A DNA stretch of 64,000 nt, taken from NCBI RefSeq assembly GCF_006443685.1, contig NZ_VFYP01000003.1, positions 1 to 64,000 of the forward strand, given 5' to 3'. The DNA comes from Rhizobium glycinendophyticum. GTDB taxonomy: Bacteria > Pseudomonadota > Alphaproteobacteria > Rhizobiales > Rhizobiaceae. Below are positions 51,865 to 59,306 of the stretch, one piece after another. The position numbers were made by a program, and so were the translations under genes. How positions within the stretch are numbered: position 1 is the stretch's first letter; every line of letters begins with the position of its first letter. The notes under the pieces are model-generated. The model was not told the DNA's origin. It made no database searches and saw only the letters and a program-made list of their open reading frames with translations.

Positions 51865-53118
51865 TCAGTGCGCCACGGCAGCGGCGGCTGCCTCGTCGAT
51901 GAGGCGGCCGGTGCGGAACCGGTCGAGCGTCAGGCCCTGGGCCAGCCGATGCGGCTCGCCCTTGGCGATGAGATGAGCAAAGAGGTTCGCCGAACCCGGC
52001 GTCGCCTTGAAACCACCCGTACCCCAGCCGGCATTGACGAAGAGGTTCGGAACCGGCGTGACGCTCTGGATCGGCGAACGGTCGGCCGTGTTGTCGGTGA
52101 TGCCGCCCCACTGGCGCATCATCTTCACGCGACGGAACATCGGGAAGAGCTCGCAGATGGCGTCGAGCGTATGCGTGATGATCTGCATGCCGCCGGTCTG
52201 GCTATAGGAGTTGTACTGGTCGGTACCGGCACCGATGACCAGCTCGCCCTTGTCCGATTGCGAGATATAGGCATGCACGGTGTTCGACATGACCACGCAG
52301 GGGAAGATCGGCTTTAGCGGCTCGGAGACGAGCGCCTGCAGCGGCGTCGAGTGAACGGGAAGACGCACGCCCGCCATGCCCATGACCACGGAGGAATGGC
52401 CGGCAGCGGACACGCCGATCTTCTTCGCGCCGATGAAGCCCCTGGTCGTGTCGACGCCGGTGACTTCACCATTGGGGCCACGACGGATGCCGGTGACTTC
52501 GCAGTTCTGGATGATGTGCACGCCGCGATCGGACGCCGCACGCGCATAACCCCAGGCCACCGCATCGTGACGGGCCGTGCCGCCACGGCGCTGAAGAGCA
52601 GCACCATTGATCGGGTAGCGCGCAGTCTTGGAGATATCGAGCGGCGGGCAAAACGCCTTGGCCTGCTCCGGCGTCAACCACTCATTGTCGATGCCATAGA
52701 GATTATTGGCATTCACATGGCGCTTGAAGGACTGCTGGTCATGCACATTGTGCGACAGCATCATCACGCCGCGCGGCGAATACATGACATTGTAGTTGAG
52801 GTCCTGGCTCAGGCCCTCCCAGAGCTTCAGCGAATGCTCGTAAATGTCCATGCTCTCTTCATAGAGATAGTTGGACCGGATGATCGTCGTGTTACGGCCG
52901 GTATTGCCACCGCCGAGCCAGCCCTTCTCGATGACAGCGACATTGGTAATGCCGTGCTCCTTGGCGAGATAGTAGGCCGCGCCGAGGCCATGGCCGCCGG
53001 CACCGATGATGATCACGTCATAGGACTGCCGCGGCTCGGGAGAGACCCATTGAGCCTCCCATCCCTTGTGGGCACGCATGGCCTCACGGACAACGGCAAA
53101 GACCGAATATTTGCGCAT
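51865..53118 (-). CDS. soxB: Sarcosine oxidase beta subunit
   Basis: 417 residues, the usual length. It binds FAD non-covalently through the dinucleotide fold at ~32 (DVIIIGAGGHGLGAAYYLAKEHG) and, in this family, FMN covalently through a histidine (candidate in GTARHDAVAWGY). Contains TGRNTTIIRSNYL and the C-terminal WGTGGFKATPGS. The start at 53118 (MRKYSVFAVVREAM) is the family start; the open frame continues 44 codons upstream without family similarity. First gene of soxBDAG. A TTGCG-A-CGCAA site lies ~80 nt upstream. Confidence 0.96.
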   Translation of the reverse strand: MRKYSVFAVVREAMRAHKGWEAQWVSPEPRQSYDVIIIGAGGHGLGAAYYLAKEHGITNVAVIEKGWLGGGNTGRNTTIIRSNYLYEESMDIYEHSLKLWEGLSQDLNYNVMYSPRGVMMLSHNVHDQQSFKRHVNANNLYGIDNEWLTPEQAKAFCPPLDISKTARYPINGAALQRRGGTARHDAVAWGYARAASDRGVHIIQNCEVTGIRRGPNGEVTGVDTTRGFIGAKKIGVSAAGHSSVVMGMAGVRLPVHSTPLQALVSEPLKPIFPCVVMSNTVHAYISQSDKGELVIGAGTDQYNSYSQTGGMQIITHTLDAICELFPMFRRVKMMRQWGGITDNTADRSPIQSVTPVPNLFVNAGWGTGGFKATPGSANLFAHLIAKGEPHRLAQGLTLDRFRTGRLIDEAAAAAVAH

Positions 53119-53423
53119 TCGCCTTAAACTCCTGTGGTTCAGGCACGGGGAAGATGGATACTCCTCGCAAATCAAGTTGCGCCATGACGTCCGTTTTGCG
53201 ACGCAATACCACCCGTCTTTCGACACGCCCTCTCGCCCCACTCCCCACACGAATTTTATCGGCTAGAGGGCTTGCGCCATATGGACTTTTCAGGGTGGAT
53301 CTGATAATTCGCACCCCAATCGCCGGACTCAAGTGGCCGCGCGAAGCATATTGCTGTTTCCGTAGATGTGGCGTTCATCGACGGAAGGACATAAACCCTT
53401 AGAACCAAAGGAACGGGATAAAC
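53119..53423. other. 305-nt gene-less region between divergent soxB and rpsU
   Basis: Holds the soxBDAG promoter and the rpsU promoter. The only structured motif I can point to is the symmetric TTGCGACGCAA at 53198-53208. No protein-like frame is seen. Confidence 0.55.
53198..53208. promoter_or_regulatory. Symmetric 11-mer upstream of soxB (candidate operator)
   Basis: TTGCG-A-CGCAA is perfectly symmetric about its central base, 80-90 nt upstream of the soxB start. It could bind a dimeric regulator of sarcosine use; the protein is unknown and the site is short, so the call is weak. Confidence 0.3.
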
Positions 53424-53648
53424 GTGCAGGTACTAGTCCGCGACAACAACGTTGACCAGGCGCTCCGCGCTCTCAAGAAGAAGCTGCAGCGCGAAGGTGT
53501 CTTCCGCGAAATGAAGATGCACGACTTCTTCGAAAAGCCGTCTGAAAAGCGCGCACGCGAAAAGGCCGAGGCTGTTCGTCGCGTCCGCAAGCTGGCGCGC
53601 AAGAAGATGCAGCGCGAAGGCTTGCTGCCGGCTGCTCGCGGTCGTTGA
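53424..53648 (+). CDS. rpsU: 30S ribosomal protein bS21
   Basis: 74 residues of ribosomal protein S21, which helps mRNA and anti-Shine-Dalgarno pairing on the 30S subunit. [24 protein letters not shown] at the start and a basic C-terminus ([11 protein letters not shown]...GR) are typical of rhizobia. The start is GTG at 53424 with AAGGAACGGGA upstream; no ATG is available in front of the conserved sequence. Confidence 0.95.
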   Translation: MQVLVRDNNVDQALRALKKKLQREGVFREMKMHDFFEKPSEKRAREKAEAVRRVRKLARKKMQREGLLPAARGR

Positions 53649-53774
53649 TCGGCCCCGTTTTAGACGTTTTCCTGTGAGATGAGGGCGGGGGCGAAGCGAA
53701 TCGCCGCCGCTCTTTTGATATCCAACACGAACTATCGCTGTCACCGGGCCTTCAATGGCGCTGGCAGCGGCCGG

Positions 53775-54650
53775 ATGATGCGCTCCATGATGAACAGCCC
53801 CGTGCTCCCGACCGCCTTCAACGCCATCAGCAGCAAACGCCTGATCACAGCGACCGCCCTTCTCGGCGTGCTCGCTCTGGCCGGTTGCGCAACGACGACC
53901 GAAACGACGGACGTAATCCGCATCGACCGGGCACAGGGCTCGGAAGAAAACATTGCCTCGCTCTCGGCCGTCATTCAGTCCAATCCGCGCGATCCTGAAG
54001 GCTACAATGTTCGAGGCTCAGCCTATGGTCGTGCCGGCCAGTTCAGGCAGGCGCTGGACGATTTCAACACCGCCCTGCAGATCAACCCGCAATTCTACCA
54101 GGCCTATGCCAACCGCGCGCTCGTCTACCGCAACATGGGCAAGCCGGTCGAAGCGGCTGCGGATTACAATTCGGCTCTGAAGATCAACCCGAACTACGAC
54201 GTCGCCTATATCGGGCGCGGCAACATTTATCGCCAGGCTGGTCGCGTCGACGAGGCCTTTGGCGACTTCAACCGCGCCATCCAGCTCAACACCACCGACG
54301 GCCGTGCCTATCACAACCGCGGCCTCATCTACCAGCTGCGCGGCCAGCACGACAAAGCGATTGACGACTTCTCCAAGGCGATCTCGCTGTCCTCGAGCGC
54401 ACCCGAACCCTATAACGGCCGCGGCGTCTCCTATATCGCTCTTAACGACGACGAAAACGCCTTTGCCGACTTCAATCACGCGATCGAGCTGAACGACAAG
54501 CTCGCCGAAAGCTGGGCCAATCAGGCGCTGGTCTACGAGCGTCGCGGCGACAAGGCCCGTGCGGCCAAGTCTTATTCGCACGCCCTCCAGCTGGACCCGA
54601 AGTATCTGCCGGCCAAGCAGGGCCTCGACCGGACGCGCGGCGGCGCTTGA
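53775..54650 (+). CDS. Tetratricopeptide-repeat lipoprotein (NlpI-like)
   Basis: About 291 residues. A signal peptide ends in a lipobox (LALAGC), so the mature protein is lipid-anchored. Roughly six TPR units follow (each ~34 residues), such as GYNVRGSAYGRAGQFRQALD, AYANRALVYRNMGKPVEAAA and AYHNRGLIYQLRGQHDKAID. Proteins of this kind scaffold envelope or peptidoglycan enzymes. The start is uncertain among ATGs at 53775, 53778, 53787 and 53790. It has its own terminator at 54677. The partner is unknown. Confidence 0.88.
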   Translation: MMRSMMNSPVLPTAFNAISSKRLITATALLGVLALAGCATTTETTDVIRIDRAQGSEENIASLSAVIQSNPRDPEGYNVRGSAYGRAGQFRQALDDFNTALQINPQFYQAYANRALVYRNMGKPVEAAADYNSALKINPNYDVAYIGRGNIYRQAGRVDEAFGDFNRAIQLNTTDGRAYHNRGLIYQLRGQHDKAIDDFSKAISLSSSAPEPYNGRGVSYIALNDDENAFADFNHAIELNDKLAESWANQALVYERRGDKARAAKSYSHALQLDPKYLPAKQGLDRTRGGA

Positions 54651-54676
54651 TCACTCACCGTCGCAGCAGATCGACG

Positions 54677-54703
54677 AACGGCGGGGGAACCCGCCGTTTT
54701 TTT
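54677..54703 (+). terminator. Rho-independent terminator of the TPR lipoprotein gene
   Basis: AACGGCGGG / CCCGCCGTT stem, GGAA tetraloop, T-run of seven, 27 nt after the stop. Confidence 0.9.
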
Positions 54704-54743
54704 GTCCCTTAATCGGCAGGAACAACCACGCGAAAAACGCAGA

Positions 54744-54774
54744 AAGGGCGACCCACGTGGTGGATCGCCCCTTG
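54744..54774 (-). terminator. Terminator of the cytochrome oxidase subunit IV gene
   Basis: GGGCGA...TCGCCC arms with inner CCAC/GTGG pairing form a long stem; on the minus strand it is followed by TTTCTGCG. It lies 38-68 nt after the stop of the subunit IV gene. Confidence 0.6.
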
Positions 54775-54811
54775 ATATGCAACCCGCCAGATAACGGGCT
54801 TCCGAACTTGC

Positions 54812-55036
54812 TCAACGCATAAGGAAGACGCCAGCGACGCTCAGCACGATCCAGATGAACGTGCCGCCGAGGAAGCCTGCACCACCAAAGAAACCGGCAG
54901 CCATGGCGATCATCAGGGCAACGATGATGGCGGTGCCGTATTTCGTGCCGGCAATGAAAAGATCATAGGTCTTGTCGTGTTCCCGGTAGTCCATCGAAGC
55001 ACCGATTTCGACAGGACCAGAATGCTCTTCGCTCAT
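54812..55036 (-). CDS. aa3-type cytochrome c oxidase subunit IV
   Basis: 74 residues. A soluble N-terminus with the family motif MDYREHDKTYDLFIAGTKYG, then one membrane helix (AIIVALMIAMAAGFFGG) and a second hydrophobic stretch (TFIWIVLSVAGVFLM). This small subunit is found with the alphaproteobacterial aa3 oxidase and is not essential for catalysis. It stands alone here, away from the ctaCDE genes. AGATCGAATATG region: the start ATG at 55036 follows GGGAGATCG. Confidence 0.9.
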   Translation of the reverse strand: MSEEHSGPVEIGASMDYREHDKTYDLFIAGTKYGTAIIVALMIAMAAGFFGGAGFLGGTFIWIVLSVAGVFLMR

Positions 55037-55165
55037 ATTCGATCTCCCAGTTCAATCGCGGGCCGCACCGGCGGAGAATCTCATCCTGCGCCGCAAACGG
55101 TGAATTTCGTCTTTTTCCGCATACACAAAGGTCGGACTGAGCGCAATCGCAACTCGTGACCTGCG

Positions 55166-55921
55166 TCAATAATCCAGCCCTGCGATCGCGCCGCTGATCT
55201 TTCCATTGGCGACCAACCGCGCCGAAGGCAGAATGGTCAGCGGATCGATGCGCCTGAGAATTTCCTGACGGCCGAACATCAGCCGACGCTCATGCACACC
55301 GGAATCAAAGAACGGATAGCGCCGCAGGAGCTTGTCTCCGGTAGTGTGGGTGTTTGTGGCCATCAGTGTCAGTTCGAGCCCGTAGATCTCGGTCATCCGC
55401 CGTTCCACGATGGTTTCAGCATAGAAGACGCGCTTGTAGAATGCGGCGTGGTGGGGCCGCACATGCTGCAATACGCGATCCGCCTTGAAATATGCGGCCG
55501 CCACGATGCTGGGCCGCAGTGTGATATAGGGGAGAATTGGTAACTCGGCCGCAACGGCGGGATCAATGGCGAACCGTGCGGGATCGATCAGGGTCAGGCC
55601 CGCGTCGAGATAGGCCTCCATCACGTCGGGAAATACCCCGGCCGACTGGGACAGCGGATGCTCCGGGGTGACGTGATGCAGCCGGATCGTGCTGACCAGT
55701 TCCTCGAAGTAATAGATACCGAAGACGAAGGCGTGGGGATCGAAATCCGCATCATCGATCATGCTAGGGACAGCGACCGGCAGAACATTGGCAGCCTTGT
55801 AAGCCTTGTAGCGAAGCTGCTCTATCGTCTCCAGGTCTTCGCTCGTCTCAATCCGCCTGTATTCGACGTGGTCGAGATAGCGCATCAATCGTTCTGCAAA
55901 ACCCTCAAGTTCCATGGCCAT
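55166..55921 (-). CDS. FeeM-like N-acyl amino acid synthase / GNAT-fold acyltransferase
   Basis: 251 residues. Resembles the FeeM / acyl-homoserine-lactone-synthase-like group of the GNAT fold: ETIEQLRYKAYKAANVLP, then STIRLHHVTPEHPLSQS, IDPARFAIDP and an AYFKADRVL...HAAFYKRVF region. FeeM-type enzymes transfer a long acyl chain from acyl carrier protein to an amino acid. The substrate here is unknown. No acyl-carrier-protein gene is adjacent. Its promoter has two perfect CtrA boxes, so expression should follow the cell cycle. Confidence concerns the family only. Confidence 0.75.
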   Translation of the reverse strand: MAMELEGFAERLMRYLDHVEYRRIETSEDLETIEQLRYKAYKAANVLPVAVPSMIDDADFDPHAFVFGIYYFEELVSTIRLHHVTPEHPLSQSAGVFPDVMEAYLDAGLTLIDPARFAIDPAVAAELPILPYITLRPSIVAAAYFKADRVLQHVRPHHAAFYKRVFYAETIVERRMTEIYGLELTLMATNTHTTGDKLLRRYPFFDSGVHERRLMFGRQEILRRIDPLTILPSARLVANGKISGAIAGLDY

Positions 55922-55987
55922 CTACTCATTACGGTTCGCCCTCCCTAAGGGCTAACACGCAATATTAACCATTGCCTCCCCCCAAAA

Positions 55988-56002
55988 TTAACAGATTATT
56001 AA
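55988..56002. promoter_or_regulatory. CtrA box 1 (TTAA-N7-TTAA)
   Basis: TTAACAGATTATTAA fits the CtrA full-site consensus exactly, 67-81 nt upstream of the FeeM-like gene start on the minus strand, in a conspicuously A+T-rich gap. Confidence 0.7.
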
Positions 56003-56019
56003 GACACTGGTTGTTAAGG

Positions 56020-56034
56020 TTAATGAAAGGTTAA
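56020..56034. promoter_or_regulatory. CtrA box 2 (TTAA-N7-TTAA)
   Basis: TTAATGAAAGGTTAA also fits TTAA-N7-TTAA exactly, 32 bp (about three helical turns) from box 1, so both face one side of the DNA. An extra TTAA at 56014 adjoins it. Confidence 0.7.
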
Positions 56035-56078
56035 CACCCAAGCGGGAGCGCGAGAAACACTTCGAGAGTGGCCCGTAA

Positions 56079-58391
56079 TCATGCAACGACGGCGTCGCCC
56101 TTGCCATTGCGGGCCTGAACGTTACGAGCGAGTTCAGTGACGGCGACCGGGCTGATGGGAGTGGAAAAGACATATCCCTGGATAAGGTCGGCGCAATGAT
56201 GTTTGGACAGAAGCGCCAGTTGCTCGCGATTTTCCACACCTTCGACGACGATGCTGAGGTCCAGCCCGCGGCTGAGGTGGACGATCCCGCGCAAGAGCTT
56301 CAGCCGGCGTTTGTTTTCGCCGATGTCCCGCACGAAGGATCGATCGATCTTCACGACGTCGATCGGAAGTGTGTCGAGGTAGCTCAAACTTGAGAAGCCC
56401 GTGCCGAAATCGTCGATCGCGATGGTGATGCCGAGGCTGCGCAACTGTTCCAGAATGGCGCGCGCAGATGATAGCTCCTCGATCAGGCTACTCTCCGTCA
56501 CCTCCAGATGCAGGCGCTGCGCGACCAGTCCCGTCTCGGCCAGGATCGTCTTCAGGCTATCCACGAGACCTTGCGATCGCAGGTCCTGCACCGACAGGTT
56601 TACCGAGACGCTCAGACCCTCCGGCCAGGTCCGGCAATCGCTGCAGGCGCGCCGCAGCACATGGAGCGTGATCGCGGAGACGATCCCCATTTCCTCGGCG
56701 ATCTGGATGAAGATGTTGGGCGCAACCGGTCCCTTTTCCGGGTGATGCCAGCGGGCAAGGGCCTCACAGCACCGGATCTCGCGGCCGTCTGGCGTAAACA
56801 TCGGCTGGTAGACCACGGTGATGTCACCATTCTCGACCGCCGCACGGAGATCTTCCTTCAGGCGCTGCCGCTCCAGATAGCGGGCATCCATTTCTCCAAC
56901 GAAAAGGGTGAAATGCCCCTTGGCCCGGGCCTTGGATTCAAGCAGCGCAATGTCCACCTTGACCGGCCACTCTTCAGCCGGCAAGGCTGCACTGTCGAAA
57001 ACAGCGGCACCGGCCGAGAACGACACCGGCAGTCTAACCTCTTCAATATCGTAATTTCCGCCGGCAGCCGCATGGATCGCGCGCATCTCGGCCTCAAGAT
57101 CGAGTTGATCGTCGGCATTCGGGAAGAACAGCACGAACTGGTCGCCCACCATATGCCCGGCAATGCCCTTCCCAGCCACAAGCGCCGTCAGGCGCGCGGC
57201 AATCGCCGTAAGCAGCCGATCTCCCGTCAGGTGACCCTTCAGGTCATTGACATGCTTGAAATCGACGACATCGAGCAACATGAAGCCGACCTTCGAGCCA
57301 CAGCCGCCCTGCTGCTCCAGCCTTTCACTGACGAGTTCGCTGAAATAGCCCCGCTGCGGCAGATCTGTCAGCGCATCATAGCGCGCCATGTGCAGGATCT
57401 TACGATCCGCGCGGACACGTGCGGTCACATCTTCGAAGATCAGCACCACGCCACCTTCTGCCCGCCGGCTCGCGGAGAACTCCAGAACGAGGCCTTCGGA
57501 GAAATGCATCAGCGCCCGGCTGGAGATCCCTTGCGTCAATTGAGAGAGCTGCGCCTGCAACAGGCTCGGCATCGAACCGTCGACGAACGTGTGGCGCACG
57601 CCATAGCGAAGAACGACATCGAGATCGCACCCCGCAAGCCGCGTGCGGTCGCCCAGATGCAAGAGTTCGCAAGCCTTGCGATTGATCACCTCGATCCGGT
57701 TGTCCGGGTCGAGCATCAGAAGGCCATGCGTCATGTTGCTCAGCGCCGTGTCGAAACGATCGGCAATCTTCGACATTTCCCGCGAGGCAATGACATTTTC
57801 ATAGAGAAACTCGCGCACACCATTCGCCATCGCCCGGGTGGTGAGGAAGAACGGAATGAGCATTAGGGACAGGAGCCCCTTGAACAGATCCTGCGCCAGC
57901 AGGCTGCCGATGACCATCGGGGTGCAGCAGGCCAGAGTCTGAAGATCGACGGCCAGTCGCGAGCCATAATTGCGGCCCACGACGGAAACCATGGAGCCCA
58001 GCGTGACGGCGATGCAGGCGAGTTCGGCAAAGGTGTCCTCAAACGATAGCATTGCGTAGCCGCTACCGATACCCAACAGGGCAGCTGTCAGGGCGCCGCC
58101 GAGAACATACCGCATCTCCCAGTTGGCGATGCCCTCGCGCGTCAGGCTCGCTTTGTCCACTTGGTCGAACTGCTTGAATGAGTAAATGCGGTAGGCGAAG
58201 ACCGAAGCAAAACACCCACAAAGGAGGAGATAGAAGACGGCTCCGGTCTGGATATAGACCACGAGGCAGGTCAGGATGTGCACGACCATGCCCGTGAACA
58301 ACGTCGAGCGATTGTCAAACAGCGAACTGACGAAGGACAGGTAGACGTCCGTCGGGACGTGCAGGTCGTGCCTGTTCTCGGCTCTCATCAT
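56079..58391 (-). CDS. Membrane PAS-GGDEF-EAL protein; likely c-di-GMP phosphodiesterase
   Basis: 770 residues. An N-terminal membrane module of about five or six helices (residues ~20-200), a PAS domain (~210-320, MTHGLLMLDPDNRIEVINRKA), a GGDEF domain (~330-490) and an EAL domain (~510-760). The GGDEF signature is degenerate (MVGDQF instead of GGDEF), so cyclase activity is unlikely. The EAL domain keeps CEALARW, NLSVQDL, EVTESS, DDFGTGFSS, VVKIDRSF and VVEGVE, so it should hydrolyse c-di-GMP. GGGAGGCAG precedes MMRAENR. It is upstream of, and on the same strand as, the FeeM-like gene, with a 157-nt gap. Confidence 0.93.
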   Translation of the reverse strand: MMRAENRHDLHVPTDVYLSFVSSLFDNRSTLFTGMVVHILTCLVVYIQTGAVFYLLLCGCFASVFAYRIYSFKQFDQVDKASLTREGIANWEMRYVLGGALTAALLGIGSGYAMLSFEDTFAELACIAVTLGSMVSVVGRNYGSRLAVDLQTLACCTPMVIGSLLAQDLFKGLLSLMLIPFFLTTRAMANGVREFLYENVIASREMSKIADRFDTALSNMTHGLLMLDPDNRIEVINRKACELLHLGDRTRLAGCDLDVVLRYGVRHTFVDGSMPSLLQAQLSQLTQGISSRALMHFSEGLVLEFSASRRAEGGVVLIFEDVTARVRADRKILHMARYDALTDLPQRGYFSELVSERLEQQGGCGSKVGFMLLDVVDFKHVNDLKGHLTGDRLLTAIAARLTALVAGKGIAGHMVGDQFVLFFPNADDQLDLEAEMRAIHAAAGGNYDIEEVRLPVSFSAGAAVFDSAALPAEEWPVKVDIALLESKARAKGHFTLFVGEMDARYLERQRLKEDLRAAVENGDITVVYQPMFTPDGREIRCCEALARWHHPEKGPVAPNIFIQIAEEMGIVSAITLHVLRRACSDCRTWPEGLSVSVNLSVQDLRSQGLVDSLKTILAETGLVAQRLHLEVTESSLIEELSSARAILEQLRSLGITIAIDDFGTGFSSLSYLDTLPIDVVKIDRSFVRDIGENKRRLKLLRGIVHLSRGLDLSIVVEGVENREQLALLSKHHCADLIQGYVFSTPISPVAVTELARNVQARNGKGDAVVA

Positions 58392-58753
58392 CTGCCTCCC
58401 GGCAAGCTCGGGCGCGCAAAGCCCGTTGCCAATAGAAGTCTCAGCGCCTCGCCTCGCTTGCTCGACAAGTGACCGCCAAAGCCATGTTCCAAAACGCCAC
58501 AGTCGTGATCCAGCCGAATAGCACGATACCTTGCACTACTCGAAAGCGGGACGCCAACCTCTACACGAGAACGTATTAAGACCGGGAAACCACGATTGTT
58601 AAAACTTTCGGCAATAGTGCAGCCATGAGCTGCGGTGCCGTCCAGTTGCAACGGCATTCGACTTTCGTAGACCCGCACCGTCACGCAACGGCGCTCCGGT
58701 TGCGCGTCGCGGACCCATGCTCTAAGGACGAAAAGACACGGGGAGAAAAAACA
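58392..58753. other. 362-nt gene-less region before dctQ
   Basis: Lies between the divergent GGDEF-EAL and dctQ genes. I see GGGGAG just before dctQ as its ribosome site. No convincing promoter, repeat or RNA structure was found. Confidence 0.5.
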
Positions 58754-59305
58754 ATGACCCTTTTATTGGCTGTTTCGCGGTTGATCGACTGGATCAACGG
58801 CGTCATTGGGCGGTCGGTGTCCTGGCTGCTTCTCGCAGCTGTCCTGATCAGCGCGGGAAACGCCGTCGTCCGCAAGGCGTTCGACATCTCGTCCAACGCA
58901 TGGCTGGAGCTGCAGTGGTATCTCTTCGGTACAGTATTCATGCTGGCTGCCGCCTATGCTTTGCAACGCAACGAGCACATCCGGATCGACATTCTGTCGA
59001 GCAATTGGAGCGCGCGGACACGCAGCTGGATCGATCTTATCCTGCACATCATCTTCCTCGTACCTTTCTCCGGGCTGATGAGCTATCTGGCGTGGCCCTG
59101 GTTCTGGCGGTCCTTCTTCAGCGGTGAAATTTCATCCAGCGCCGGCGGCCTGATCATCTGGCCGGCCAAGGCGGCGATCCTGGTGGGTTTCCTGCTGCTG
59201 ACGGCACAGGCCTTTTCGGAAATCATCAAGCGGGCAGCCGTTCTGATGGGGCGGATAGACGACCCGCTGGCAACCCAGCCCGCGACGGAAAGCGTGGAGG
59301 CCTGA
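58754..59305 (+). CDS. dctQ: TRAP transporter small permease (DctQ)
   Basis: 183 residues, four membrane helices (for example SWLLLAAVLISAGNAVVRK and LELQWYLFGTVFMLAAAYAL), with the family blocks WLELQWYLFG and RNEHIRIDILS. It forms the membrane part of a Na+-coupled tripartite transporter with DctM; the solute is captured by a periplasmic DctP. GGGGAG is 8 nt before the ATG. It lies 1 nt from dctM. Confidence 0.93.
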   Translation: MTLLLAVSRLIDWINGVIGRSVSWLLLAAVLISAGNAVVRKAFDISSNAWLELQWYLFGTVFMLAAAYALQRNEHIRIDILSSNWSARTRSWIDLILHIIFLVPFSGLMSYLAWPWFWRSFFSGEISSSAGGLIIWPAKAAILVGFLLLTAQAFSEIIKRAAVLMGRIDDPLATQPATESVEA

Positions 59306-59306
59306 G

